Source: Paraburkholderia humisilvae
Lineage (GTDB): Bacteria; Pseudomonadota; Gammaproteobacteria; Burkholderiales; Burkholderiaceae
NCBI RefSeq assembly: GCF_902859855.1
Contig: NZ_CADIKH010000009.1
Span: 62,001 to 126,000, forward strand
Length of the DNA: 64,000 nt
Reading direction: 5' to 3'
Under the pieces are notes generated by a model that did no database searches, was not told where the DNA came from, and saw only the letters and a list, made by a program, of their open reading frames with translations. Each line of letters opens with the position of its first letter. Position 1 is the stretch's first letter. Positions 1 through 7,796 of the stretch are shown piece by piece. The translations under genes were made by a program, and so were the position numbers.

Positions 1-56
1 CTGCCGTCGGAGCGACATTCGGCGCTCTCCTTTCCGTACTTCCAGGCTCTGGCGTC

Positions 57-923
57 ATGCGGGACGCTGGCGGGCGGGTGGTGAGCGCAGAAGTCGATGC
101 TTTGCGCGATCTCGTCGGTCGCATCCTGCGCTCCGCATCCCGTCAGGAACCTCTGACGATTAACGTCGACGACGCGAGCGCGCTCGAGCGTTGCGTGAGG
201 CTGCTCGCAGAACCTGTCACCGAACCGGAGTTCACCGACTGGGGGCGGGCGGCACTGCTCTGGGTGCTTTACCATAATCTCGACAGCCGCAACCCGATCG
301 GCCGTGCCATCCGGTTCGCGCTTGGCATGGGTGCCTCGCAGTCGCTCAATGCAACCCAGGTCGGCGAAGCACTCCGCTGGGCGCGATCGACGGGTACACC
401 GGCGGCCCGCGCGGCGCACACTGGTGAGCAGGCATTGCCCGCGCAGACTGGCGTGCCGCCGGCTTCGTCGGAACGCAAGGTGACCTTGTGGGATGCATTC
501 GAGATGGGCTTCGCGTTCCGCAGCGCATTGCTCGGCCACGTTCTGGACGGACGTGATGTGGGACGGTTGACGACGTGCGATTTCTGGCCTGAACCGATGC
601 TCGATATGCATGAAGGTGCCGATCTACATCTCGGGCTGAGCGTAGGTGAGGCCGTGGCGAAGCTGAAGGCCGAAGTACGTCGCCGCCTAAATGCGCTTGA
701 CGCGGATGCGGGCAGGATTGTCACGCCGCACCGATACACAGTGCTGCAAGGCTGGACCATTCATCCGTTCTCCGCTGGCTGGATGATTGCCGAGCCGGGT
801 GGTCGCACGCACGTTGCCCATGACTTGCCGACAAGCGACGAGACAGAGCGGGTACTCGCGCGCATGTGCGCGTTCCTTGCTAGACCGTCGACCGCGAAAG
901 CCGCCGCATCTCGGACCGATTGA
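57..923 (+). CDS. Hypothetical protein, 288 aa
   Basis: I do not recognise this gene. The product is soluble, with no signal peptide or membrane segment. Residues about 55-115 look helical, a low-complexity Ala/Thr/Gly stretch sits near 112-140, and a mixed helix/strand domain follows. Start choice is uncertain: the ATG at 57 has no clear ribosome-binding site, and two GTG codons at 78 and 81 are possible alternatives. It heads a run of short plus-strand genes that ends before the CRISPR locus. High third-position GC supports it being a real gene. Confidence 0.6.
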   Translation: MRDAGGRVVSAEVDALRDLVGRILRSASRQEPLTINVDDASALERCVRLLAEPVTEPEFTDWGRAALLWVLYHNLDSRNPIGRAIRFALGMGASQSLNATQVGEALRWARSTGTPAARAAHTGEQALPAQTGVPPASSERKVTLWDAFEMGFAFRSALLGHVLDGRDVGRLTTCDFWPEPMLDMHEGADLHLGLSVGEAVAKLKAEVRRRLNALDADAGRIVTPHRYTVLQGWTIHPFSAGWMIAEPGGRTHVAHDLPTSDETERVLARMCAFLARPSTAKAAASRTD

Positions 924-989
924 GCATTGAATCGCCAAGCACACGAGGGTACGGGCTGGATTGCGCCTATTCCACACTGGAGACTGAAG

Positions 990-1241
990 ATGGCCGTTAG
1001 GAAAAGCGTAACGGCTCGACACACCGGCCCGCTGAAAGATATCGGAGAGGATGGTCCGGGCAAGGTAGCCGTGTTCTACGCGAGCGCGAGCGACAGCTTG
1101 AGGTCGTATCTCGGGATCTTGAAATTACATCGGCATGCCGACTGTCATGCGTTGTTGGGGCGTAACCCTCACAAGTTCGTCATGAGGGACTGGCGGGACG
1201 AAGTGCCGGACTCTGGTCGTTGCAAGGTGTGCTGGAAATAG
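990..1241 (+). CDS. Small hypothetical protein, 83 aa
   Basis: The ATG at 990 is preceded at good spacing by GGAG, so I prefer it to the upstream non-ATG start at 927. The product is basic and Cys/His-containing (residues about 50-83 hold HADCH and end CKVCWK), which hints at metal binding but matches no family I know. It lies 66 nt after the previous gene and 12 nt before the next, so probably in one operon. Confidence 0.5.
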   Translation: MAVRKSVTARHTGPLKDIGEDGPGKVAVFYASASDSLRSYLGILKLHRHADCHALLGRNPHKFVMRDWRDEVPDSGRCKVCWK

Positions 1242-1253
1242 AGGAGAAGGATC

Positions 1254-1463
1254 GTGGACTCGAAAGCGCTCGTGGAAGCCTTGCTGGACGAAGCCTTCCG
1301 GATTCTTCAGCACGACACCGGTGAGCATGACCCGGAATATGTCCGGCAGCGTAACGAACTGCGTCGACGTTTCCAGCAGGTTCTCGAATCCAGGAGCTCG
1401 GTCCAGTCACCTGCTTGCACGCCGTCGATCAATAGCCCGAGGAAAAATCGTGCAAGCGAATGA
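1254..1463 (+). CDS. Small hypothetical protein, 69 aa
   Basis: GTG start with a strong purine-rich ribosome-binding site (GAGGAGAAGG) just upstream. The first 45 residues form a predicted acidic-to-basic amphipathic helix region (EALLDEAFRIL, then RNELRRRFQQVLE); the tail is Ser/Pro-rich. The end overlaps the next gene by 14 nt, which suggests translational coupling. Function unknown. Confidence 0.45.
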   Translation: MDSKALVEALLDEAFRILQHDTGEHDPEYVRQRNELRRRFQQVLESRSSVQSPACTPSINSPRKNRASE

Positions 1464-1665
1464 GTTACCGATCTGGGTGATCTACGACAAACCAAGCGAT
1501 ATTCCGGATTGGTTCGTTGCGCGGAAGTGGTTCCTCGATCGGCCGACGTCAGAACTTCGGCTGGGAAGAACGCTGGACGAGGTGCGCGCGAAGCTACCGG
1601 CCGGTCTGTATCGGCTGCCGCGAGATCCGAGCGATGACGCGAAGATCGTCGAATCGTGGATTTGA
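1450..1665 (+). CDS. Small conserved-looking protein, 71 aa
   Basis: GTG start at 1450 with CGAGGA about 8 nt upstream. The product begins MQANELPIWVIYDKPSD and ends with LPAGLYRLPRDPSDD and KIVESWI. This pattern (WVIYD..PSD..D.FVAR, then LR..LP.GLYRLPRDP.DD..IVE.W) is one I associate with small proteins common on Burkholderiaceae accessory elements, function unknown. The longer frame from 1321 overlaps the preceding gene heavily and is not preferred. Confidence 0.6.
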   Translation: MQANELPIWVIYDKPSDIPDWFVARKWFLDRPTSELRLGRTLDEVRAKLPAGLYRLPRDPSDDAKIVESWI

Positions 1666-1681
1666 AGAGGAACAGCGAAGC

Positions 1682-1912
1682 GTGATCAACTGCGCTCCCT
1701 ATGCGATCCACGTCGTTACGGGTGCTCCCTACGACCTAGCTCTGGATGCTGCCATTCGTCACGGCTGGCGAGACGGTGTGGGCATGGACTCCATCGCAGA
1801 ATGGAACGCGCTGAAGGAGTTCCATCCCGATCTCTCGCGGAAGCCGAAGCCGACCGGCAGTCGCAGGTGCAGTGCGGGCAGTGCGTGCTTGGCCTGGACG
1901 TTGACGTGGTAG
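1682..1912 (+). CDS. Hypothetical protein, 76 aa, possibly truncated
   Basis: GTG start with AAGAGGAAC upstream, 16 nt after the previous stop. Residues 1-50 look like a normal small globular protein (aromatic and Trp/Asp-rich), whereas the last 25 residues are Arg/Ser/Cys-rich and read like out-of-frame sequence. The gene may therefore carry a frameshift near 1850. Function unknown. The next 120 nt, up to the terminator at 2030, contain nothing I can assign. Confidence 0.35.
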   Translation: MINCAPYAIHVVTGAPYDLALDAAIRHGWRDGVGMDSIAEWNALKEFHPDLSRKPKPTGSRRCSAGSACLAWTLTW

Positions 1913-2029
1913 TCGTTCCCGGTTGATTCGCTCCCTGCGTCGCACTATGGCGTGGACATCAACGCTGGCGTGGCTGGTCGAGGAAGACCAGATTTAGCTC
2001 AAATCAACAGCGAAATACAGATAGCCAAA

Positions 2030-2053
2030 ACAAAAAACCGCCTTGCGGCGGTT
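2030..2053 (-). terminator. Rho-independent terminator of the cas operon
   Basis: A 7-bp perfect stem (AACCGCC / GGCGGTT) with a TTGC loop is followed on the minus strand by TTTTTTG and then TTTTGG. It lies 105 nt past the cas12c stop codon and ends the minus-strand cas1-cas12c transcript, including the candidate scoutRNA. Confidence 0.85.
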
Positions 2054-2156
2054 CCTTGTCTGGCAATTGTTGGTCTGGTGCCAGGCCAGCCATCCGGGAC
2101 GAGGTAAGGAGTGCCTTCGCAGTCCAGAACCCCGGATGGGGTACCTGCGTATTCAA
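2054..2156 (-). ncRNA. Candidate scoutRNA (tracr-like RNA) of the type V-C locus
   Basis: This interval lies between the cas12c stop and the minus-strand terminator. Seen directly: a 9-bp perfect inverted repeat (2090-2098 with 2131-2139), and a second hairpin with a 6-bp stem (2060-2065 with 2079-2084) and a 13-nt loop. Read on the minus strand, that loop contains ACCAACAA (2067-2074), which is complementary to UUGUUGGU, an invariant part of most repeats if the array is transcribed on the plus strand. Known from the family: Cas12c and Cas12d need a short-complementarity RNA (scoutRNA) instead of a classical tracrRNA. Inferred: this is that RNA, either processed from the cas mRNA 3' end or made from its own promoter inside cas12c. 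The 5' end is unknown and could extend into the coding sequence. Confidence 0.6.
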
Positions 2157-5100
2157 TCACACGGGCGATGTTTCCGCAAGCCGGGACTTTCGCATCCGTC
2201 GACCGATATTGATCCCAGCGTTTATTTCCGCGTGTTCGGTGTGTGCGCAGTCTTCGTACACGCAATGGTACTGCGACACTGTCGTATCCCTGCTTTGGCG
2301 GGATGCCGGTGCCCGTCGCAGATTGCGAGCGATTAACCGAATCAGATCGTCCGCAGAGATGCTGCCAGCCGTGTGAGGTTTGACGCGTGGCGCACGTTCG
2401 TTGCGATTGCGCGCCTGTTGTTGTGCGGCCTCTCCTTCGGAGACCAATAGCACGATCGATCCCGATTCAAGCCTCACGATGCCGCCTTCCTCGATTGTCA
2501 TGGAAAGCCCCTTCTTGTTGCCCGCCGCTTTCTGCATGTTGCGAACGTCCTCGACGGCATTGCGGCCACAGCAGCTGCATTCCTGGCTGGTACCGTAGGC
2601 CGATACCCCGACTGCCGGAAACATTCTCAGCGGCTCCGCGGCGTTGCTCTTCTTCCCGCTGTCGCGATCGAACTTGAACTGCTGCAGGAAAGGGTGCTTC
2701 CAGTACGAAGCGCCGGTCCAATAAGCCTTGCGCACTGCGTCCACGGTAGGAGTTGTCGAATACAGATAATGCTCGGCCACAGCTTTGTAAATCCGGTTGA
2801 TGCCACTAGACGCTCCCCCCGCAGTCGATTCCAGAACTGGGAACGCGTCGTAATACCACATGAGCCGGTTGATCGCGTGACAGAAGTCACCGACCACGTT
2901 TTCCCGTCGGCGTTCTTCCGCCGGATCGTAGGCAGCACGGAATTTCGTGATACCCCGTTTGCGTTTGTTCATCTTGTCATCCAGGACGAAACGGCGCATG
3001 GATTTGACCTTGACAACACCCTTGTCGATCAGCGTATGCGTGGCTGCATCGAATACTGCGTAACCAATGCCTCGCTCGCCCAGATCGATGCCCATATAAC
3101 GCGAAAACGTGGGCTCAGCTTTCTGAGGCTTGCTGATGGTCATCGGGATAGCCAGAGTCACCACCGAACGCCCGGGCTGCAACTGCACGTGAACGCGCCC
3201 TGTGTCGTCTCGCCGGGTTGCTTGTGTGAAGTACTGATCTACGAGAATGCCGATGTCGCCCATGGTGACTGTGTCAGGCGCAACCAGCATCTGGTCAAGA
3301 ACGCCTTTGTACGCAGGAGCGCCAACCAGTCGCGCTGATGGCATGCGCCGTAACCGCGCCCCGATGCCGGACTGTTTGTCGAAGGACAAGCAAAAGGGCT
3401 GCACTTCATCAGTCTGGGCCTGCTCATTGCCGATGGCGTAACGCCAGTCGTGAGGCGCCTGGCGCAGGAAGGCCATCATCTCCGGCGCATTCATTGCTTC
3501 TGTCGTGTCGCACAAATAGGCAAGCGTTTCAGGGAATGGGAGCTGCGAGCGGCCCTCGTTAGCACGCTCGAGTCGACGCATGACTTCCCCAATGGGCTTG
3601 CTGCTGCCGTACAGGCGATCAGGGGCATTCCACGCACCGTCAACGCTAGCGTAAAGCAGGGCGTTGTCACCACTGCGCTGAAACTTGGCGCGGCAGAAGA
3701 ATGTTTCCCGAAGAAGGACAGCCGCCAGCGATTCAAGTTGCGAATAGTACTGGTTGAAAATCTGCCGCATAACGGCCGAAGACACCATATCTCCGGTCAG
3801 GCGCAGGCGCACCGGTAACGGCAAACTGAAAACGTCCTTGACCTGATCGACCAGCGCAACCGATGAGGGGATGGTCTCCGGGAAACCAGTCAGGAGCATT
3901 GCAAACCAGGCCCGCTCTACACGAAAGAGGTCGGTAACGTGAGCGAGTCTCATCGGCGTTTCGGCGAAGACGTCTTCGCGCCACTGGAGAAGGTACTCTC
4001 CGAGGGCGTCGAGTATCGCTTGCGAATTTGTCACGGCTTCGCGCGTGATCGGGAAGGGCTGTCGTGGCGTGCGGGCGAACGGGCTCTTATAGAGAATGCC
4101 GCGCCGGTTGAAGAAATATTGATTGCAGTGCGAAGGTTCGGCGAAAATGTTTCTGGCGTTAAACCACTGGGCTACTCGCCTCAACCCTTCTTCCGAGCAT
4201 CTGCGTGCGCTTCGCCCGATCATATCCAGACAGGCGCGCAGAGCGTACTCGTCTGCGTTGCGGGGCTTTGTCCGATGCCGCGCAGCGTTTTGTTCACGTA
4301 CAGCGAGGCGCGAGAGGGGGGATAGCGTTTGTCCCGTCTGCTCCGCCCAATGCCGAATCTGGGCGTAGTGCGCATGCATGGCATTGTGCAAGTGCGCAAA
4401 GTCCTGGGATGCGCGGTCGAGGGCATTCGCAGGGTCGATGGGAGACAGATCCAGACGGTTGATCTTCCCCATGCGCCCTACCCACGTCGGAGTTTCGAAG
4501 TCGTAGGTCTTCAGCCTGGCTAGAACCTCGCCATCGTCGTTGTCCATCGCGATCTCGAGTTCCTTTTTTATGCGCTCAGCCAACGACGACAACAGGCCCG
4601 CCAGTGTGTCCAGCAGGACGTTGTATTCCTCTATGGCCGTGATGTCCGCGCCTGATGCTGCAGTAGTGTCGACACCGTTGAGTCGAGACAGCGAGGCGCG
4701 CGTGCTCTCACGCCGCTCGAGTGCCAGGGCGGACATGTTCGCGATTTCATCCGGAGACGTGCCAATATCTTCAAACAGTTTTTCGTCGGCCAGAAGGGGC
4801 GAGGGCAGCACAAGAGCCGAGATTTGCTCTCCCAGCGTTTCCTCGAGCTCACAAAGGCGATTGACGTAGTTGGCGATCCAACTGGCGAGGGTGCCACCAA
4901 TGCCGGATCGGTAGGACGCATAGTTCTTGCCGCCAAGAAAGCTCGCCTCGGCCGCGGGCAGTCGCCGGGCATCTTCGAGCACCGGCCGCAGGAAGGTCTG
5001 CGACGCAACAGGAACATCGAAGTCGGCAAACACGCGCTCGATCTCAGTAACCTGGAGATAGTCGGTCAGGCCCTTGCCGAACAACCAGGCTAGTCCGGCG

Positions 5101-5936
5101 TGGTTGCCGTCACCAGTGAAGAACTCCTGTGCGAAGCGGGTCAGCTCTTTTTTGTCGGATAGGCCACATTTGCGTCCGATGGCTAGCGCCCGGGCAACGA
5201 TCAGGTTAGGCGCGATCCCTTCCGTCGCTCCGGTCGGTGGAACCGAATCGGCATCGAACGCGATGGTGCCAGCAGGCTCGTAGGTCTTGATGCTCGCGAG
5301 GCGAGCTTGCAGGCTGGTTTGCGGCCGCGGGTAGCCGAGATCATGCAGGACGACATCGATGACGCCAGCGGCAGCGCCAACGTTCCCGGCTACGGCTTTC
5401 CAGCTTGGGAAATGGCTGGCCAGCGCGGTGGCTATCGACGTCAGAAGCCGCTTTTCGGGCTCGGCCAGCATTTCGGGTTTCTTGCCCGGGAAGAAGGTCT
5501 TGCCGTACTCGATTGCAATGGTTTCAGGCTTGAAACCCGCGTCCTTGCCGCCTACGGCGCGGGGTTGAGTCAGCAGGCGCTTGTAGATAACCGAGGGAAT
5601 GAAATGGTCCTTGCCAACGGTCAAGGCGGAGCCATCGAGCACCTGTGCGCGCCAGCTCTCGTCATCAAGCGACGAATCATTGCGGAAGGCCTCGGTGGCG
5701 GCGAATTTTGGGAATACACGGAAGCCACCGAGAAGTAGCCCGTACAGCAGGCCGATCAGACTGCCACGTCCATCGCCCGCAACGATCGTATGGAGCTCGA
5801 GTGCGTCGTGCCATTCGACGTTAGCGCCATCCAACGGAAATTTCAGCGTGCGAATCGAGTCATCACAACGCTCGGCCTTGGCAGCCAGCGAGCGGCGCCA
5901 CTGGCGAGCGGCAACCCCCGAAACCGATTTTAGCAT
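2157..5936 (-). CDS. cas12c: Type V-C CRISPR effector, Cas12c-like, 1259 aa
   Basis: RNA-guided, Cas12-family effector. ATG start with AAGGAA upstream. The C-terminal part carries a split RuvC nuclease: RuvC-I motif GIDLGERGIGYAVFDA with D951; RuvC-II AFPVLES with E1036; a zinc-ribbon half at C1120/C1122/C1123 (GTSQECSCCGRN); an RNERAP and NLRRAP basic stretch; a second half C1225-x4-C1230; and RuvC-III HAEINAGINIG with E1237. These motifs, their order and the N-terminal TLKFPL and LLGGFRVFP segments match my memory of Cas12c proteins, whose usual length is about 1200-1300 aa. In families I know the RuvC-III residue is Asp; here it is Glu, so strand cleavage may be weakened or lost. Cas12c2 is reported to bind rather than cut target DNA and to process its own crRNA. 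The gene sits 63 nt downstream of cas1. The alternative, a giant TnpB, is unlikely given the length, cas1 and the array. Confidence 0.93.
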   Translation of the reverse strand: MLKSVSGVAARQWRRSLAAKAERCDDSIRTLKFPLDGANVEWHDALELHTIVAGDGRGSLIGLLYGLLLGGFRVFPKFAATEAFRNDSSLDDESWRAQVLDGSALTVGKDHFIPSVIYKRLLTQPRAVGGKDAGFKPETIAIEYGKTFFPGKKPEMLAEPEKRLLTSIATALASHFPSWKAVAGNVGAAAGVIDVVLHDLGYPRPQTSLQARLASIKTYEPAGTIAFDADSVPPTGATEGIAPNLIVARALAIGRKCGLSDKKELTRFAQEFFTGDGNHAGLAWLFGKGLTDYLQVTEIERVFADFDVPVASQTFLRPVLEDARRLPAAEASFLGGKNYASYRSGIGGTLASWIANYVNRLCELEETLGEQISALVLPSPLLADEKLFEDIGTSPDEIANMSALALERRESTRASLSRLNGVDTTAASGADITAIEEYNVLLDTLAGLLSSLAERIKKELEIAMDNDDGEVLARLKTYDFETPTWVGRMGKINRLDLSPIDPANALDRASQDFAHLHNAMHAHYAQIRHWAEQTGQTLSPLSRLAVREQNAARHRTKPRNADEYALRACLDMIGRSARRCSEEGLRRVAQWFNARNIFAEPSHCNQYFFNRRGILYKSPFARTPRQPFPITREAVTNSQAILDALGEYLLQWREDVFAETPMRLAHVTDLFRVERAWFAMLLTGFPETIPSSVALVDQVKDVFSLPLPVRLRLTGDMVSSAVMRQIFNQYYSQLESLAAVLLRETFFCRAKFQRSGDNALLYASVDGAWNAPDRLYGSSKPIGEVMRRLERANEGRSQLPFPETLAYLCDTTEAMNAPEMMAFLRQAPHDWRYAIGNEQAQTDEVQPFCLSFDKQSGIGARLRRMPSARLVGAPAYKGVLDQMLVAPDTVTMGDIGILVDQYFTQATRRDDTGRVHVQLQPGRSVVTLAIPMTISKPQKAEPTFSRYMGIDLGERGIGYAVFDAATHTLIDKGVVKVKSMRRFVLDDKMNKRKRGITKFRAAYDPAEERRRENVVGDFCHAINRLMWYYDAFPVLESTAGGASSGINRIYKAVAEHYLYSTTPTVDAVRKAYWTGASYWKHPFLQQFKFDRDSGKKSNAAEPLRMFPAVGVSAYGTSQECSCCGRNAVEDVRNMQKAAGNKKGLSMTIEEGGIVRLESGSIVLLVSEGEAAQQQARNRNERAPRVKPHTAGSISADDLIRLIARNLRRAPASRQSRDTTVSQYHCVYEDCAHTEHAEINAGINIGRRMRKSRLAETSPV

Positions 5937-5999
5937 GTGTTTTCCTTTTGTCTGAATTATACAGAAAGAGGAAAAATGCTCAAATTGGTTTTGGATGCG

Positions 6000-7034
6000 T
6001 TAATTCGGGCTTTGAGGGTACCCCGGAATCTTGAAGCCGACCTGCACAGGGCGCCCCCCCTTTTTCTCACCCTCTACGGGCAGGACAAAGCGTGTCTGCT
6101 TGTCCAGTAGCCAGGCGCGCAGCGCGAGAACCGCGCCATGCAATAGGCTTTTGCGTCGCACCGTCTGTCGTGTCAAAGGTACATAGACCGGTACGTCCAT
6201 AAGGCGTTTCAGATGAGCGATTGCGGCGGCCGTAAGCTCCTTTTCGGAATGGGTGCCTACGGAGGACGCGGCGCCGGCCACGGCATCGTCCATCCAGACC
6301 CGGTATGGCTCAATCAGGTCGTACACCAGAGACGGATAGCCGGCATTTCGGTGTAGATAGCCATGAAAAGGGGATAATTTGTGGAACAGTACCCATCGCA
6401 ACAGGATTCCGTGAAGGAAAAATGAGCAGGCGTCCAACGCTGCGTTGACGGGATGATCGGCGCCACGGCGAGAGATGGTATCGGCAAGGCCAAGTCTCTC
6501 GAAATAGATGCTCCAGTAGCGGCTGGCATGGTGTGCCTCGAGGATCCGGATCTCGTCGACGCTGCGCAAAGATGCAAGGCGTTTGTATTCAGAGGCGGGT
6601 ATGGGAACGACCGTCTCCTGCGTTCGAAGCTTCTCGCGGACAATCGTCCGGGCGATGTAGGTTGACGATTTAAGGTTGTCGCGGCAAAGCAGCTGAGCGG
6701 AGAGGATGTCGTCCTGATCCGGCCCAGAAGCGGGCAGGAACAGATACGGCCTCACCATGTTGCGACGGTGGATCGACAGGACGATGCGGTACTGGTTAAG
6801 GCTGTCGAGAAAAGCGATAGGCAAGTCGACGGTCCCCCCATAAACCATGATGAAGTCGACCTTCGACAAGTCTATATCGAGCTCTCCACCGTTCCACCTT
6901 ACGGCCCATAGGCGGGAGCGAGGCTTGGCGGATATCGATTGCAAGTAGGGAAACCAAAGACTCTGCCGTGCCCCACGCGCCGTTTCTCTCCATGTCCAGA
7001 TGAAATCTGGATGCTGAAAATCGTCCTTTTCCAT
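6000..7034 (-). CDS. cas1: CRISPR adaptation endonuclease Cas1, 344 aa
   Basis: Integrase that inserts new spacers. Seen: ILEAHHASRYW with E166, the FHGYLHR motif with H224, and PSLVYDLIEPYR with D239 and E242; these are the Glu/His/acidic metal-binding residues of Cas1 in the usual order and spacing. Length is normal. I place the start at the ATG ending at 7034. The open frame continues upstream to 7481, but that part is only the CRISPR array read in frame (repeated TNKTI and LPPTNLS peptides). A TTG two codons upstream, 12 nt after AAGG, is an alternative start. No cas2 or cas4 is visible, as is typical of V-C and V-D loci. First gene of the minus-strand cas operon. Confidence 0.9.
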   Translation of the reverse strand: MEKDDFQHPDFIWTWRETARGARQSLWFPYLQSISAKPRSRLWAVRWNGGELDIDLSKVDFIMVYGGTVDLPIAFLDSLNQYRIVLSIHRRNMVRPYLFLPASGPDQDDILSAQLLCRDNLKSSTYIARTIVREKLRTQETVVPIPASEYKRLASLRSVDEIRILEAHHASRYWSIYFERLGLADTISRRGADHPVNAALDACSFFLHGILLRWVLFHKLSPFHGYLHRNAGYPSLVYDLIEPYRVWMDDAVAGAASSVGTHSEKELTAAAIAHLKRLMDVPVYVPLTRQTVRRKSLLHGAVLALRAWLLDKQTRFVLPVEGEKKGGRPVQVGFKIPGYPQSPN

Positions 7035-7044
7035 GGTCAACGCG

Positions 7045-7075
7045 TTGGCCCGCCTTAATGAAAAATGTATATAAT
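7045..7075 (+). promoter_or_regulatory. Promoter of the CRISPR array within a short leader
   Basis: The plus strand has a perfect TATAAT (7070-7075) and a weak -35 TTGGCC (7045-7050) with 19-nt spacing. Start of transcription would be near 7082, about 16 nt before the first repeat. The AT-rich stretch 7055-7085 between cas1 and the array is the likely leader. On the minus strand, TATTAT or TATACT in the same stretch could serve cas1, making this a divergent promoter region. Confidence 0.6.
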
Positions 7076-7097
7076 ACAAGAGTATAGATGGGGCGAG

Positions 7098-7679
7098 GAT
7101 AGGTTTGTTGGTGGTAGTGAGGTCGTTGCCGCCCTGCTGCGATAGGTTTGTTGGTGGTAGTGAGGATGATCGCTTTACGACTAGATAGGTTTGTTGGTGG
7201 TAGTGAGGCTGCAACCGCCGCAAAGGGATAGTTTTGTTGGTGGTAGTGAGGAACGAGTTTCCAGCCCGGGATAGGTTTGTTGGTGGTAGTGAGGTTACTG
7301 GCAAGCCGAATTGGATAGTTTTGTTGGTGGTATTGAGGATCAGCCTGTCAGTGCTTGGATAGGTTGGCGGTGGTGAGGTCGCACGCGCTCGCAAGATAGT
7401 GTTGTTGGTGGTAATGAGGTCAATTCGCGCGGTCAGGGATAGTTTTGTTGGTGGTAGGGGAGGCCTCAACGGGCAACCCAAGATAGTTTTGTTGGTGGCA
7501 ATGAGGTCTGACTGACACGGAAGAGATAGTTTTGTCTGGTGGTACTGAGTACCTGTATCGGGAGTCCGGATAATTTTGTTGGTGGTAGTGATGTTGGCAA
7601 CAACCGTCGCGGATAGTTTTGTTGGTGGTAGGAGGAGTGGGCGACGTACCGCTTGATAGGTTTGTTTGCGGTGGTGACC
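7098..7679 (+). CRISPR. CRISPR array: 14 repeats, 13 short spacers
   Basis: Repeats of 25 nt begin GATAGKTTTGTTGGTGG and end TAGTGAGG. They start at 7098, 7141, 7184, 7227, 7270, 7314, 7358, 7395, 7438, 7482, 7525, 7569, 7612 and 7655. The spacers all differ: ten are 18 or fewer nt and three are 19 nt, with a range of 16-19. Repeats 1, 2, 3 and 5 are identical and most later ones differ from them at one base (GATAGT). Repeats 7, 9 and 11-14 carry indels or substitutions, and the last ends TGACC. Decay at the 7679 end puts the leader at the 7098 end, which agrees with the plus-strand promoter there and with the minus-strand anti-repeat at 2067-2074. Such short spacers are characteristic of type V-C and V-D. 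Confidence 0.93.
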
Positions 7680-7754
7680 TTGACGGCATTTCGGGCCATA
7701 ACTTCATCGGCAGCGCGTATTTGAAAGATTACCCGGATAGACGCTCATTCCCGG

Positions 7755-7783
7755 TTCCTGCGAGGAAGTCACATCAATAGAAT
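7755..7783 (+). promoter_or_regulatory. Palindromic promoter, copy 1
   Basis: Palindrome TTCCTGCGAGGAA (7755-7767), then 10 nt, then the -10 box TAGAAT (7778-7783). If TTCCTG acts as the -35, spacing is a canonical 17 nt. It drives the gene at 7853. The same arrangement recurs at six other places in this window. Confidence 0.55.
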
Positions 7784-7796
7784 TTCGTTTGGGTAC

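Noticed and set aside
2041-2160. A copy of the leader element (because of GGTCTGGTGCCAGG and CCAGCC)
   Set aside because: The order of hairpins and the GGAGCA end do not match, and it is explained as the 3' RNA of the cas operon.
2157-5936. A transposon-encoded TnpB instead of a Cas effector
   Set aside because: The protein is about three times as long as TnpB, sits with cas1 and an array, and there are no IS ends or TnpA nearby.
7098-7679. Iterons or simple tandem repeats at the array
   Set aside because: The intervening 16-19-nt sequences are all different, as in CRISPR spacers, and cas1 lies beside them.
7035-7707. Open frames through 7035-7707 on the minus strand (extending cas1 to 493 aa, and two frames of 77-95 aa)
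   Set aside because: Their sequence is the CRISPR repeats translated in successive frames (TNKTI, LPPTNLS); cas1 starts at 7034.
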